NCBI GenBank assembly: GCA_913065125.1
Contig: CAJYAG010000003.1
Span: forward strand, 1-64,000
Length of the DNA: 64,000 nt
Direction: 5' to 3'
DNA from: an uncultured Flavobacteriaceae bacterium
Lineage (GTDB): Bacteria; Bacteroidota; Bacteroidia; Flavobacteriales; Flavobacteriaceae
A program made the translations under genes and the position numbers. The number at the start of each line of letters is the position of its first letter. Positions within the stretch are counted from its first letter, which is position 1. The notes beneath the pieces were generated by a model that ran no database searches, was not told where the DNA came from, and saw only the letters and a list, made by a program, of their open reading frames with translations. Shown here one piece after another: positions 26,345-35,562 of the stretch.

Positions 26345-26758
26345 CTAATCTACTTTATTGTCTTTAAATGCAATTACTTTTAGTGTTTTAAAAGTATTGT
26401 TACACACATGAAAATCTACAGGTTGCTTGTTAAAAACTGAATCGGATATTGTTTTTGCAAATATTTTGAAAACAGCTTCGTACATTTTACTTTCTGCTGC
26501 TTCTTTTGTAGTTACCATTCTAAAAACAAAAGTATTTGTTTTTTCATCTTTTGTAAGCTGAACCGATTTTTCTCCGCCATCAGCAAATTTTGAACTCAAT
26601 AGATAATCTCCTAATTTTTCAGCGTCAGCTTTTTTCACTTTACTTGTGTAATATACTTCTGTACTTTTATAATCTAGTTTTTTTCCGTAACCAGAACAAG
26701 CTAAAAACAATAAAGTTAAACTAAGAAATACAAGGGTTTTAAAATGTTTTTTCATCAT
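26345..26758 (-). CDS. Hypothetical lipoprotein
   Basis: The 137-residue precursor has lipobox LFLACSGYG. The mature part is alpha/beta (VYYTSKVKKADAEKLGDYLL, TFVFRMVTTKEAAESKMYEAVFKIFAKTI) and could resemble periplasmic small binding domains. It ends with a Cys-containing strand (DFHVCNNTF). It forms a two-gene unit with the membrane protein downstream. Function unknown. Confidence 0.7.
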   Translation of the reverse strand: MMKKHFKTLVFLSLTLLFLACSGYGKKLDYKSTEVYYTSKVKKADAEKLGDYLLSSKFADGGEKSVQLTKDEKTNTFVFRMVTTKEAAESKMYEAVFKIFAKTISDSVFNKQPVDFHVCNNTFKTLKVIAFKDNKVD

Positions 26759-26845
26759 AATTGAGTTTAAATTGCATTAGTATTGTAATTAGAGACTCAA
26801 AAGTCTATAAAAAGGGAAGTTAAATCAATACGTATAATGTCGTAT

Positions 26846-27571
26846 TTATTCTGTAAAGTTAATCAGTTGTTTTTTTACTTCGCTTTTTGTTGCCTTTTCG
26901 TTGGCCAATTTTTCAGATAAAAAATCTAAGGTTTTTGAATTTTCTCGAATGGCCTCTAAAGTTAAATCAATCACTAAACGGAATGTAATTAGCAAGATTG
27001 CAGCAATAATTCCGACTTGATTAAAAACGATAAAGAAGAATGCTATAATCACTACAAATTGCTGAATAAATATCCGAACATAGGGTTTTATCATAATGTC
27101 TTCTGGAGTAAATTTTAAATATTTTTTACCCATAATAAAATCGACTATAAATTTTCCGAAATGCATAAAAACAATTGCAGGAAGTGCATATTTTATCCCT
27201 TCTAAGTTTAAAATGATTTGATAATTTTCAAGAAGATTAAAAGGCTCTTTAATAATTTCGGTATCCCCAAAACTAAATAAAGCAAATCCAAAAACTGATT
27301 GTATCGCAACAAAGAAACCATAATGAACCAAAAAGAAAAGAACAAGTCCGTAGCCAGTAATTCCAGAGCTAGAACTCTTTTTTGTATTGAAATGAATTGT
27401 CCAAATTAATTTTAAAACATTAAAAACACCAATAATAATAGTTTCTAAAAAGTAGGAGAAAAGGATTGCCATTGCATCAGCCTTTCCAATAAAAAGTAAT
27501 ATAAGAAGGTACATTGCGCTTATCCAAACAAAAATATTTTGAACTGTTGGATAGAAGATGTGTTTTAACAT
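26846..27571 (-). CDS. DUF6498-like multi-pass membrane protein
   Basis: The 241-residue protein has about six hydrophobic segments. The FSYFLETIIIGVFNVLKL segment and the later MHFGKFIVDF resemble DUF6498 proteins, found as small membrane proteins in Bacteroidota. The tail is charged and probably cytoplasmic (ENSKTLDFLSEKLANEKAT). The function is unknown. An imperfect hairpin (AATACG/CGTATT, 26827-26846) sits at the stop. Confidence 0.65.
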   Translation of the reverse strand: MLKHIFYPTVQNIFVWISAMYLLILLFIGKADAMAILFSYFLETIIIGVFNVLKLIWTIHFNTKKSSSSGITGYGLVLFFLVHYGFFVAIQSVFGFALFSFGDTEIIKEPFNLLENYQIILNLEGIKYALPAIVFMHFGKFIVDFIMGKKYLKFTPEDIMIKPYVRIFIQQFVVIIAFFFIVFNQVGIIAAILLITFRLVIDLTLEAIRENSKTLDFLSEKLANEKATKSEVKKQLINFTE

Positions 27572-27640
27572 TGCATTGTTTTTTTAGTAATGTAAAATAC
27601 TTAAAAGTTAACAAAACAGACAATACGCCATTTTACGTAT

Positions 27641-28591
27641 TTAAAATGTCATCCAAGAAAATTGTTGTTGTAATTGGTGTTTTTTGGTTTCCAAATTTTT
27701 TAAAAACTGTTGATGTTTTTCAGAGTTCGAATTAAAAGGCCTGTGGTTTAATCCGTTTTGAATTGTAGAAACTTCTTTCATGGTTTCTTTGGAATCTTCT
27801 GAAATCCATGAATCGGAAAACTTTTCCCAGATATAATTAATTGCAGTTTTATTAGGATGTATCATATCTTCTTCATAAAAACGATAATCACGTAGTTCGT
27901 CCATCATAATTTCATAACTCGGAAAATAATGTGTGTAATTTCTTGGTTCTACAACTTGATGTATTGCCGAAATTACATGCGATTTACTTTGCTGATTTTG
28001 TGTGAATCCGTCTTTTAAATGACGAACTGGAGAAACCGTAAAAAGTACATTTACTTTCTGATTTACTGATTTTAAAAGGGCAATGATTGCTTCTAAACTT
28101 TCTGTAATTTCATCAACCGAAAGCAATTCTTTTAAGAATTTTTTCTGCGGAATTTTATGACAATTTGCAACAACTGTATCGGTTTCTATAAACCTGTAAA
28201 TCCACGAAGTTCCTAAGGTAATTATAATGTGAGAAGCATTTTTTAACTGCTGATTTGTTGCTGTTATTTGCCGATTTAAATGACTAAGTAATTCATTTTT
28301 ATCAGGAGAACTTAAACTAGAATGTGCATCAAAAGAATGCCAGCGTTCGTTTAAATAGAAAACATCGTTTTCTGTGTATTCTTTTTCGTTGATGGCATTT
28401 GAAATTAAGTTTTCAATGGCTTTTGAGTGGAATAATATTCCGAATGGATTTTGATTCGATTGAAATTTATAATACGCTAATTTGTTGCCAATGTTTTCTG
28501 AAAAACACGAACCTAGTAACAAGATTTTTGAATCGTAAGTTATCGGATTGTACCTTTCTTTGGCAATCGGAATTTGAGTTTGTAAAATCAT
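27641..28591 (-). CDS. GSCFA-domain protein
   Basis: The 316-residue protein opens with the defining motif LLLGSCFSENIGNKL, which names the GSCFA family, and continues with TLGTSWIYRF, NCHKIPQKKF, FTVSPVRHLKDG and EEDMIHPNKTAINYIW. The fold resembles SGNH hydrolases: Ser of GSCFS and Asp-x-x-His in DMIHP are good catalytic candidates. It is common in Bacteroidota and lacks a proven activity. It is separated from alaS by about 90 bases. Confidence 0.88.
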   Translation of the reverse strand: MILQTQIPIAKERYNPITYDSKILLLGSCFSENIGNKLAYYKFQSNQNPFGILFHSKAIENLISNAINEKEYTENDVFYLNERWHSFDAHSSLSSPDKNELLSHLNRQITATNQQLKNASHIIITLGTSWIYRFIETDTVVANCHKIPQKKFLKELLSVDEITESLEAIIALLKSVNQKVNVLFTVSPVRHLKDGFTQNQQSKSHVISAIHQVVEPRNYTHYFPSYEIMMDELRDYRFYEEDMIHPNKTAINYIWEKFSDSWISEDSKETMKEVSTIQNGLNHRPFNSNSEKHQQFLKNLETKKHQLQQQFSWMTF

Positions 28592-28624
28592 AAATTTCTA
28601 TTTCAAAAGATAAATATAAAAAGA

Positions 28625-28656
28625 AAGGTTCAAAGTAAAACAATACTCTGAACCTT
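28625..28656 (-). terminator. Rho-independent terminator of alaS
   Basis: AAGGTTCA (28625-28632) pairs with TGAACCTT (28649-28656), extended by AGT/ACT across a 1x1 mismatch. On the minus strand it is followed by TTTCTTTTT and lies 25 bases beyond the alaS stop. Confidence 0.8.
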
Positions 28657-28681
28657 ATAAGTTTTTACACTTTGCAATTTT

Positions 28682-31318
28682 CTACAAAATATACTCTTTT
28701 GCTTTTTCGATTGCTTCTTTAATTCCTCCAGGATTTTTTCCTCCAGCAGTAGCAAAGAATGGCTGACCGCCACCGCCACCTTGAATGTATTTACCTAATT
28801 CTCGAACAATTGTGCCAGCATTTAAGTTTTTACTTTCAACAATTTCTTTAGAAACATAACACGTTAAAATTGCTTTTTCGTTGTTTTTAGAACCAAAAAC
28901 TAAAAACAAGTTTTGGTGTTTTTTTCCTAAATCAAACGCTAAGTTTTTAATTCCGTTTGCATCTAAATCAACTTCTGTTGCTAAAAATTGTACCTCATTT
29001 ATTTCTTCTAACTGGCTTTCTAAATCACCAATTAAATTTTTCGCTTTGTCTTTTAATAGTTGTTCAATTTGTTTTTGCAAAAAGCTGTTTTCATCTTGTA
29101 ATTTTTGAACAGCTTTTACAGGTTCTTTAACGTTATTTAATAACTCCTTTATTTGTGATAAAGTTTGACTGTTTTCTGAGTAAAAATCTTTAACAGCATC
29201 ATTTGTAATCGCTTCAATTCTTCTAATTCCTGCTGCAACTGCGCCTTCAGATTTAATTTTAAAATGCCAAATATCCGACGTATTTTTTACGTGCGTTCCA
29301 CCACATAACTCTATAGATTGACCAAATTTTATTGCTCTAACTTCATCACCGTATTTTTCTCCAAACAACGCCATTGCACCTTCGTCAATTGCTTGTTGCA
29401 TTGGTATATTTCTTTTTTCTTCTAAGGGTAATTTTCCTGCAATTCTTCTGTTTACAAAATTTTCAACATCTTGTATTTGTTCTGGAGTCATTTTAGAAAA
29501 ATGAGAAAAATCGAAACGTAAATATTTTGAGTGAACCGCAGAGCCTTTTTGTTCTACATGTGTTCCTAAAACCTCTCTTAATGCTTGGTGTAATAAATGT
29601 GTTGCGGTATGATTACATTCTGTTCTATAACGTTGTTTTTTATCTACAACAGCTTTTAAAGTTTCGTTTAAATGCTTTGGTAAGTTTTTAGAAAAATGAA
29701 TAATTACATTGCTTTCTTTTTTTGTGTCTAAAATATAAAGAACATCTCCGTAAGAATCTTCTAAATAACCTTTATCGCCAACTTGTCCACCGCCTTCTGG
29801 ATAAAATGGAGTTTTATCAAAAACCAATTGATACATTTCTCCGTCTTTTTTAGAAACTACTTTCCTGTATCTTGTTAATTTCACAGATGCTTCTAATGAA
29901 TCATAACCAACAAATTCTTCTTCAGCGTTTTCTAAAACGATTGTCCAATCATCTGTGCTCATTTCACTAGCAGCACGCGAACGATTTTTTTGTTTTTGTA
30001 ATTCTTCGTTAAAGCCTTTCTCATCTAAAGTATATCCCTTTTCAGATAAAATTAAGGCAGTTAAATCTACAGGGAAACCAAAAGTATCGTATAATTCAAA
30101 AACTTTTTCACCAGAAATTTTTGTTGATGTTGATGTTGAAATAATTCCGTCTAACAACACCAAACCTTGATCTAAAGTTCTTAAAAAGGATGCTTCTTCT
30201 TCTTTAATTACATTTTCGATTAATTGTTTCTGTGATTTTAATTCAGGAAAAGCAGTTCCCATTCTTTTTGATAAAACATCAACCAATCTGTAAATAAAAG
30301 GTTCTTTTTTGTCTAAAAAAGTAAAACCATATCGTATTGCTCTTCTTAAAATTCTTCTAATCACATAACCGGCTCCCGTATTGCTTGGTAATTGTCCGTC
30401 TGCAATAGAAAAAGCAACAGCTCTTACATGATCTATAATAACACGAATTGCAATATCTGTTTTTTCATCTTTTCCGTAATCAGCACTTGTAATGGTTTCT
30501 ACTTCTCTAATTAATGGTGTAAAAACATCGGTGTCGTAATTAGATTTTACATCTTGTAAAACCATACACAAACGCTCAAACCCCATTCCGGTATCAATAT
30601 GTTTTGAAGGTAAATCTTCTAAAGTTCCGTTTGCTTTGCGGTTGTATTGCATAAAAACCAAGTTCCAGATTTCTACAACCTGCGGATGATCCATGTTGAT
30701 TAACGTTTTTCCGTCTACTTTGGCTTTTTCTTCTGGAGTTCTAATATCTACGTGAATTTCTGAGCACGGACCACACGGACCTTGTTCTCCCATTTCCCAG
30801 AAATTATCTTTTTTATTCCCCATCAAAATACGATCCTCTGGAATAATTTCTTTCCAGTAATCGTATGCTTCTTGATCTAAATTTAAATTGTCTGCATCTT
30901 CACTTCCTTCAAAAACAGTTACATATAAAATGTTTTTATCAATCTTATAAACTTCGGTTAACAATTCCCAAGCCCAAGCAATTGCTTCCTTTTTAAAATA
31001 CCCGCCTGCCGGACGGGCAGGATCTCCAAAAGACCAGTTTCCTAACATTTCAAACATCGTATGATGATAGGTGTCGTAACCAACTTCTTCTAAATCGTTG
31101 TGTTTTCCAGAAACACGCAAACATTTTTGAGAATCTGAAATACGATTGTTTTTCGGAGTAGCATTTCCTAAAAAATATTCTTTAAAAGGTGCCATGCCAG
31201 AATTGGTAAACATCAATGTTGGGTCGTCTTTTAAAACCATTGGTGCAGAAGGCACAATGCTGTGTTTTTTTTCTTTAAAAAAATTTAAAAAAGTAGCTCT
31301 AACGTCTTGCGATTTCAT
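28682..31318 (-). CDS. alaS: Alanyl-tRNA synthetase with an in-frame palindromic insertion
   Basis: The 878-residue class II enzyme charges tRNA-Ala. The catalytic core starts with [11 protein letters not shown] and has [12 protein letters not shown] and [10 protein letters not shown]. The editing domain has [11 protein letters not shown] (HxxxH) and CGGTHV; the C-Ala region with Gly-rich [14 protein letters not shown] [16 protein letters not shown] follows. The length is normal. Residues 100-106 (PARPAGG) are extra: they split the conserved SFGD/YFK junction and come from a GC-rich palindromic repeat at 31001-31021. The rest of the frame is intact and this must be the functional copy if no second alaS exists. 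Confidence 0.97.
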   Translation of the reverse strand: MKSQDVRATFLNFFKEKKHSIVPSAPMVLKDDPTLMFTNSGMAPFKEYFLGNATPKNNRISDSQKCLRVSGKHNDLEEVGYDTYHHTMFEMLGNWSFGDPARPAGGYFKKEAIAWAWELLTEVYKIDKNILYVTVFEGSEDADNLNLDQEAYDYWKEIIPEDRILMGNKKDNFWEMGEQGPCGPCSEIHVDIRTPEEKAKVDGKTLINMDHPQVVEIWNLVFMQYNRKANGTLEDLPSKHIDTGMGFERLCMVLQDVKSNYDTDVFTPLIREVETITSADYGKDEKTDIAIRVIIDHVRAVAFSIADGQLPSNTGAGYVIRRILRRAIRYGFTFLDKKEPFIYRLVDVLSKRMGTAFPELKSQKQLIENVIKEEEASFLRTLDQGLVLLDGIISTSTSTKISGEKVFELYDTFGFPVDLTALILSEKGYTLDEKGFNEELQKQKNRSRAASEMSTDDWTIVLENAEEEFVGYDSLEASVKLTRYRKVVSKKDGEMYQLVFDKTPFYPEGGGQVGDKGYLEDSYGDVLYILDTKKESNVIIHFSKNLPKHLNETLKAVVDKKQRYRTECNHTATHLLHQALREVLGTHVEQKGSAVHSKYLRFDFSHFSKMTPEQIQDVENFVNRRIAGKLPLEEKRNIPMQQAIDEGAMALFGEKYGDEVRAIKFGQSIELCGGTHVKNTSDIWHFKIKSEGAVAAGIRRIEAITNDAVKDFYSENSQTLSQIKELLNNVKEPVKAVQKLQDENSFLQKQIEQLLKDKAKNLIGDLESQLEEINEVQFLATEVDLDANGIKNLAFDLGKKHQNLFLVFGSKNNEKAILTCYVSKEIVESKNLNAGTIVRELGKYIQGGGGGQPFFATAGGKNPGGIKEAIEKAKEYIL
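31001..31021 (-). repeat. GC-rich palindromic micro-element inside alaS
   Basis: This 21-base stretch is 18/21 G+C in AT-rich surroundings. On the minus strand it starts CCTGCC and carries GGCAGG after a 5-base loop, then GGGs. It translates as residues 100-106 of AlaRS. Removing it restores the universally conserved SFGDYFK. It resembles the palindrome at 61792-61810. Confidence 0.8.
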
Positions 31319-31460
31319 CTATAATAATTTCAATCAATAATAAATATGTAACATTTTGTAAAGTTTATCTACTTATAGATACTAAAGCATAATGTTTTGC
31401 TCTTAAAAGTTAATTTACCTTTAAATAAATACTAAAAAAAGGCAGTTGTAAAACATTTTG

Positions 31461-31468
31461 TAAATTTG
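31461..31468 (+). promoter_or_regulatory. Promoter -7 box TAAATTTG for the M23 peptidase gene
   Basis: TAAATTTG matches TAnnTTTG and lies 60 bases before the ATG at 31529. I see no good TTTG at 19-21 bases upstream, so confidence is moderate. Confidence 0.45.
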
Positions 31469-31528
31469 CATGTTTTCTAACTATAAATTTTACAATAAAG
31501 AGAACACAAAAATAGTACATTTAAGATT

Positions 31529-32500
31529 ATGGCAAAGGTAAAATATTATTACGACGCAGATACTTTATCGTACAGAAAGATTGAACGGAATAAAAGCAGC
31601 ATTTATAAAAAGGCTAGTTTTATTGCCCTTGCTGTTGTTTTAGTAGCATTCTTTGGGTTTATAGGTTTTAGTCAATTTTTAATGTCTCCAAACGAAAGAG
31701 CTCAAAAAAGAGAATTTGAGAACTTAAAATTACATTACGAACTGCTCAGTAAACGAATAGAAGAAAGTAGCAAGGTATTAACTGAGCTGCAAGAAAGAGA
31801 TAATGCAATTTATAGAGTTTATTTTGAAGCAAACCCAATTCCGGAAGAGCAACGAAAAGCTGGTTTTGGTGGTGTAAATAGATATCAATATTTAGAAGGG
31901 TTTGACAATTCTTCAATGATTAAAAAAGCAACAAAAGAGTTGGATATTTTATCTAAACAATTGGTTGTACAATCTAAATCGCTAGATGAAATTGTTCGAT
32001 TGGCAAAAAATAAAGAAGAAATGTTAGCCTCAATTCCGGCAATTCAACCTGTATCAAATAAAGATCTAAAAAGAATGGCTTCAGGATATGGTTATAGAGT
32101 ACATCCAATTTATAAAACGAGAAAGTTTCATTGGGGTATGGATTTTTCCGCTCCAAAAGGAACACCTGTTTATGCAACAGGTAACGGTGTTGTTCAAAAA
32201 GCTGTTAGAACTAGAAGTGCTTTAGGAAATTATGTTAAAGTTAATCATGGCTTTGGATATGTAACTGTTTACGGACACATGGAAAGATATGTTGTTCGTA
32301 AAAATCAAAAAGTAAAAAGAGGAGATTTAATTGGGTATGTTGGTACGTCAGGAATTTCTACTGCGCCGCATTTGCATTACGAAGTTCATAAAGCAAATAG
32401 AAAAATGAATCCTGTGTATTATTACTTTAACGATTTAACTCCAGAAGAATATGATAGGATGCTAGAGTTAGCTTCAAGAGAAAATCAATCTTTAGATTAA
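31529..32500 (+). CDS. Membrane-anchored M23 peptidoglycan endopeptidase
   Basis: The 323-residue protein has an N-terminal cytoplasmic segment, one TM helix (about residues 29-51) and a periplasmic coiled coil (LKLHYELLSKRIEESSKVL). The LytM/M23 domain follows at about residues 190-300: SGYGYRVHPIYK, FHWGMDF (zinc His and Asp), VNHGFGYVTVYGHM and APHLHYEVH (zinc HxH). It should cut or regulate cutting of peptide crosslinks, as in MepM-like proteins. Its stop overlaps the start of the MerR gene by 1 base (TAATG). Confidence 0.93.
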   Translation: MAKVKYYYDADTLSYRKIERNKSSIYKKASFIALAVVLVAFFGFIGFSQFLMSPNERAQKREFENLKLHYELLSKRIEESSKVLTELQERDNAIYRVYFEANPIPEEQRKAGFGGVNRYQYLEGFDNSSMIKKATKELDILSKQLVVQSKSLDEIVRLAKNKEEMLASIPAIQPVSNKDLKRMASGYGYRVHPIYKTRKFHWGMDFSAPKGTPVYATGNGVVQKAVRTRSALGNYVKVNHGFGYVTVYGHMERYVVRKNQKVKRGDLIGYVGTSGISTAPHLHYEVHKANRKMNPVYYYFNDLTPEEYDRMLELASRENQSLD

Positions 32501-32829
32501 TGCACATCAATTTACCAGAAAAAAGGTATTATAAAATTGGTGAAGTTGCCAAAGCCTTTGAAGTAAATACATCCTTAATTCGTTTTTGGGAAAAAGAGTT
32601 TGATGTAATCAAACCTAAAAAAAACGCCAAAGGAAATCGATTGTTTACCCAAGAAGATATTGCTAATTTTAAACTCATTTTTAATCTAGTAAAAGAGCGC
32701 GGTTTTACGCTAGATGGAGCAAAACAGAAACTAAAAAATAATCCAGAAAGCACTATCAATAATCACGAAATAATCAGTAGATTAGAATCTGTAAAAGCGG
32801 AATTAAATAAGATAAAAAATCAATTATAA
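32500..32829 (+). CDS. MerR-family transcriptional regulator
   Basis: The 109-residue protein begins with a winged-helix MerR domain: YYKIGEVAKAFEVNTSLIRFWEKEF, then NRLFTQEDIANFKLIFNLVKERGFTLDGAKQKL. The C-terminal half is short with a coiled-coil dimer region and no metal-binding Cys cluster, so it is a one-domain regulator. It overlaps the M23 gene and is upstream of lemA. Small MerR proteins of this kind follow M23 genes in flavobacteria and are probably co-transcribed. Confidence 0.92.
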   Translation: MHINLPEKRYYKIGEVAKAFEVNTSLIRFWEKEFDVIKPKKNAKGNRLFTQEDIANFKLIFNLVKERGFTLDGAKQKLKNNPESTINNHEIISRLESVKAELNKIKNQL

Positions 32830-32847
32830 ATATTAAAAAATACAATT

Positions 32848-33453
32848 ATGAAAAAATGGTTACCACTTATAATTATTGGAGTTTTAATTTTTGCATTAGT
32901 TAGATGGGGAATTGGAATGAACAATACAATGATAGATATGAAAGGAAAAGCTGAAATATCTTGGGCAAATGTAGAAAGCTCGTATCAACGTAGAAATGAT
33001 TTGATCGGGAATTTAGTAAAAACCGTTCAAGGTGCAGCAGATTTTGAAAAAAATACGCTAACAGAAGTAATCAATGCAAGAGCAAAAGCAACTTCTACTA
33101 CAATTGATGCTGGCAATTTAACGCCAGAAAAAATGGCAGCTTTTCAACAAGCACAGGCAGGTTTAAGTAGCGCGTTGTCTAAGTTAATGGTTGTTGTTGA
33201 GCGGTATCCAGATTTAAAAGCAAATCAGAACTTTTTGCAATTGCAAAATCAGTTAGAAGGAACAGAAAATAGAATTAATGTAGAAAGAAACAGGTTTAAT
33301 ACTTCTGCGGGAGCTTACAATATCTACATTAAAAAAATTCCACGTAATATAATTGCAAACATTGCCGGTTTTGAAGCAATGAGTTTATATGCTTCAGATA
33401 AAGGAGCAGAAAATGCGCCAGATGTAAATTTTGATTTTAACAAAAAACAATAA
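32848..33453 (+). CDS. lemA: LemA family protein
   Basis: The 201-residue protein has a short N-terminal TM segment (about residues 4-20) and a helical-bundle domain with LemA motifs: EISWANVESSYQRRNDLIGNLVKTV, VVVERYPDLKANQNFLQLQNQLEGTENRINVERNRFN and YIKKIPRNIIA. It is probably membrane-attached with the bundle outside. Its stop overlaps the following TPM gene by 1 base, and LemA-TPM pairs recur in bacteria. The cellular role is not settled. Confidence 0.92.
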   Translation: MKKWLPLIIIGVLIFALVRWGIGMNNTMIDMKGKAEISWANVESSYQRRNDLIGNLVKTVQGAADFEKNTLTEVINARAKATSTTIDAGNLTPEKMAAFQQAQAGLSSALSKLMVVVERYPDLKANQNFLQLQNQLEGTENRINVERNRFNTSAGAYNIYIKKIPRNIIANIAGFEAMSLYASDKGAENAPDVNFDFNKKQ

Positions 33454-33890
33454 TGCCAAAAGTACACTTATTTTTATCTGAATCTGACGAGAAGGAAGTC
33501 ATAAACGCTATTCAAGAAGCGGAACTGAACACTTCTGGAGAGATTAGAGTCCACATAGAAGGAAAAGCAACTAAAGACGCCTACGAAAGAGCTTTGGATG
33601 TTTTTAATGAATTAAAAATGCATCAAACAGAACAAAGAAATGGTGTGTTAATTTATGTAGCAACAGAAGATCAAAAATTTGTGATTTGTGGCGATAAAGG
33701 TATCAATAATGTAGTTGCTGATGATTTTTGGGATTCTACAAGAGATACTATTGCAGAACATTTTAAAAAAGGAAATTTTAAAAACGGAATTGTAGCAGGA
33801 ATTTTAAGTGCTGGAATTCAATTAAAGCAGTTTTTTCCTTGGCAAACTGATGACGAAAACGAATTGTCTAACGAAATTTCTAAAGGATGA
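33453..33890 (+). CDS. TPM-domain protein (soluble)
   Basis: The 145-residue protein starts at the last base of lemA and is made almost wholly of a TPM domain: EKEVINAIQEAELNTSGEIRVHIE, RNGVLIYVATEDQKFVICGDKGI and IAEHFKKGNFKNGIVAGILSAG. There is no signal peptide. TPM domains have phosphatase or chaperone-like roles in other bacteria; the role of this one is unknown. It overlaps the next TPM gene by 4 bases. Confidence 0.88.
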   Translation: MPKVHLFLSESDEKEVINAIQEAELNTSGEIRVHIEGKATKDAYERALDVFNELKMHQTEQRNGVLIYVATEDQKFVICGDKGINNVVADDFWDSTRDTIAEHFKKGNFKNGIVAGILSAGIQLKQFFPWQTDDENELSNEISKG

Positions 33891-34714
33891 TAGGTAAACA
33901 GTTTTCAGTGAGCAGTAAACAATTAACAATTACAAAATATTTGTTTTTTGTTGGGTTTTTATTGATTCAGTCTGCGTTTGGACAATATAAAATTCCGGAG
34001 AAACCAAAATTACAAACCAGTGTTTATGATTATATTGAGTTGCTTTCTCCAAGCCAAAAAACCAATCTTGAGCAGAAATTAATTCGGTATTCAGATTCAA
34101 CTTCAACCCAAATTGTTGTTGCCATAATTTCAAAAACCGAAGGAGAAGATGTTGGGTTTTTAGCAACAAACTGGGCTCATAAATGGGGAATTGGACAAAA
34201 AGGTAAAGACAATGGAGTTTTTATTTTAGTTGCTAAAGATGATCGAAGATTAAGTATTCAAACTGGTTACGGTGTTGAACATTTAATGACTGATTATATT
34301 ACAACAGATATTCGAGTAAATATCATCACTCCAGAGTTTAAAAAAGGCGATTATTATGCTGGTTTAGATAAAGGTTCTGATGCAATTTTTAAAACTTTAA
34401 AAGGAGAGTTTAAAGGAAGTAGAAAATCAAAAAAGAAAACAGATTCAAGCTTCTTTAGAATGATACCAATTATCTTTTTCATTATTTTATTCATCATCCT
34501 TTCTAATAAAAACAATCGTGGCGGCGGTAAAGGAGGAAAGCGTAGAAGTGGCTTCTCTATTTTAGACGCAATAATCTTAAGCAACGCCGGAAGAGGTTTT
34601 GGTGGTGGCGGAGGAAGTTTTGGAGGTTCATCTGGCGGAAGCTTTGGTGGTGGCTTTGGTGGCGGATTCGGCGGTGGCGGTTTTGGCGGTGGAGGTTCTT
34701 CTGGAGGTTGGTAA
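33887..34714 (+). CDS. TPM-domain membrane protein with Gly-rich tail (YgcG-like)
   Basis: The 275-residue protein has a signal peptide of which the n-region includes an intergenic-repeat-derived stretch (KQFSVSSKQLTITKY). The TPM domain (about residues 45-175) has VYDYIELLSPSQK, TQIVVAIISKTEG, KWGIGQKGKDNGVFILVAKDD and IQTGYGVEHLMTD. A TM helix (about residues 186-205) precedes a low-complexity Gly/Ser tail ending in GGW. It overlaps the upstream TPM gene (ATGA), so the four genes from the M23 gene through the TPMs, after lemA, form one translational unit. Confidence 0.88.
   Translation: MIGKQFSVSSKQLTITKYLFFVGFLLIQSAFGQYKIPEKPKLQTSVYDYIELLSPSQKTNLEQKLIRYSDSTSTQIVVAIISKTEGEDVGFLATNWAHKWGIGQKGKDNGVFILVAKDDRRLSIQTGYGVEHLMTDYITTDIRVNIITPEFKKGDYYAGLDKGSDAIFKTLKGEFKGSRKSKKKTDSSFFRMIPIIFFIILFIILSNKNNRGGGKGGKRRSGFSILDAIILSNAGRGFGGGGGSFGGSSGGSFGGGFGGGFGGGGFGGGGSSGGW
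33894..33932 (+). repeat. Intergenic-type CAGT repeat captured in coding sequence
   Basis: The stretch has CAGTTTTCAGTGAGCAGTAA-type composition, i.e. CAGT spaced by 6-7 bases, which is the flavobacterial low-complexity intergenic repeat. Here it lies in frame in the n-region of the second TPM protein. Confidence 0.5.
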
Positions 34715-34725
34715 ACTTGCAAAAG

Positions 34726-35562
34726 ATGAAAAAAACAATTCTATATAGTATTCTTTTTCTTTTTTATTCTTGTACTAATTACGGGCAATTAACCTTCGTT
34801 TCTCAATTATCATCTTCGTTAAAAGAAGTCTCTGGAAACGAAATGATTGTGAATTCTGACTTGATTTGGATGTTAAATGATTCTGGAAATACCTCAGAAA
34901 TATTTGGGGTACATCAGCTAGGAAAACTCACTAAAGTTATAAAAGTACAAGCCAAAAACAATGATTGGGAAGATTTAACATCTGACGAAAAAGGAAACTT
35001 ATATATTGGCGATTTTGGAAATAACAATCTAAAAAGAAAAAAGTTAACGATTTTAAAAATTACAAATCAAGATTTGTTAAATGGCGAAAGTGTTGCCGTT
35101 GAAAGCATCGAATTTGAATATCCACAACTTGATAAAAAGAAAAATTCTTTTGATGCAGAAGCTTTTTTTTACTTTCAAAACCAATTTTACATTTTTACAA
35201 AAAGCAGAAAGAAGAAAAACTTAGGAAGTACATTGTTATTTAAAGTTCCTAATAAACAAGGAAAACACATTGCAGAGTTTATTTCTGAATATGAGTTTTG
35301 CAATGCTCCAGAATGTAGAATTACAGCTGCAGATATTTCTGAAAACGGAAAGCAAATTGCGTTGTTAAATCATGCATCAGTTTTTATCATAACCAATTTT
35401 ACAGGTGAAAATTTTTTCTCTGGTAAGATTAAAGAAATCCCGTTAAAACATACTTCTCAAAAAGAAGGAATTAACTTTAAAGATGAAAACACCTTGTTTA
35501 TTACTGATGAAAGAGTGAAAAAAATTGGAGGGAATTTATACAATTTAAAAATTAAATCCTAA
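34726..35562 (+). CDS. Beta-propeller-like lipoprotein of unknown function
   Basis: The ATG at 34726 starts a 278-residue precursor with a lipobox (FYSC); a TTG six codons upstream is in the previous gene. The mature part is beta-rich and begins SSSLKEVSGNE, with WMLNDSGNT, DWEDLTSDEKGNLYIGDFGNN and a SFDAEAFFYF motif. This resembles SdiA-regulated or phytase-like propellers, but no metal-site set is convincing. Its 3' end overlaps that of the giant convergent surface gene by 18 bases. Confidence 0.65.
   Translation: MKKTILYSILFLFYSCTNYGQLTFVSQLSSSLKEVSGNEMIVNSDLIWMLNDSGNTSEIFGVHQLGKLTKVIKVQAKNNDWEDLTSDEKGNLYIGDFGNNNLKRKKLTILKITNQDLLNGESVAVESIEFEYPQLDKKKNSFDAEAFFYFQNQFYIFTKSRKKKNLGSTLLFKVPNKQGKHIAEFISEYEFCNAPECRITAADISENGKQIALLNHASVFIITNFTGENFFSGKIKEIPLKHTSQKEGINFKDENTLFITDERVKKIGGNLYNLKIKS

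Noticed and set aside
26827..26846. Terminator of the DUF6498-like gene
   Set aside because: The 6-bp stem AATACG/CGTATT lacks a T run on the minus strand.
31001..31021. Terminator or attenuator inside alaS
   Set aside because: It has a GC palindrome but no T run and lies in frame in a highly conserved domain; a repeat-element insertion explains it better.
28682..31318. alaS as a pseudogene because of the insertion
   Set aside because: The frame is intact over 878 residues, with all catalytic and editing motifs present; a 7-residue insertion can be tolerated.
34354..34722. Minus-strand Pro-rich 122-residue ORF
   Set aside because: It is antisense to the Gly-rich tail of the second TPM protein; GGN repeats read as PPN on the other strand. 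No start signals or conserved motif.
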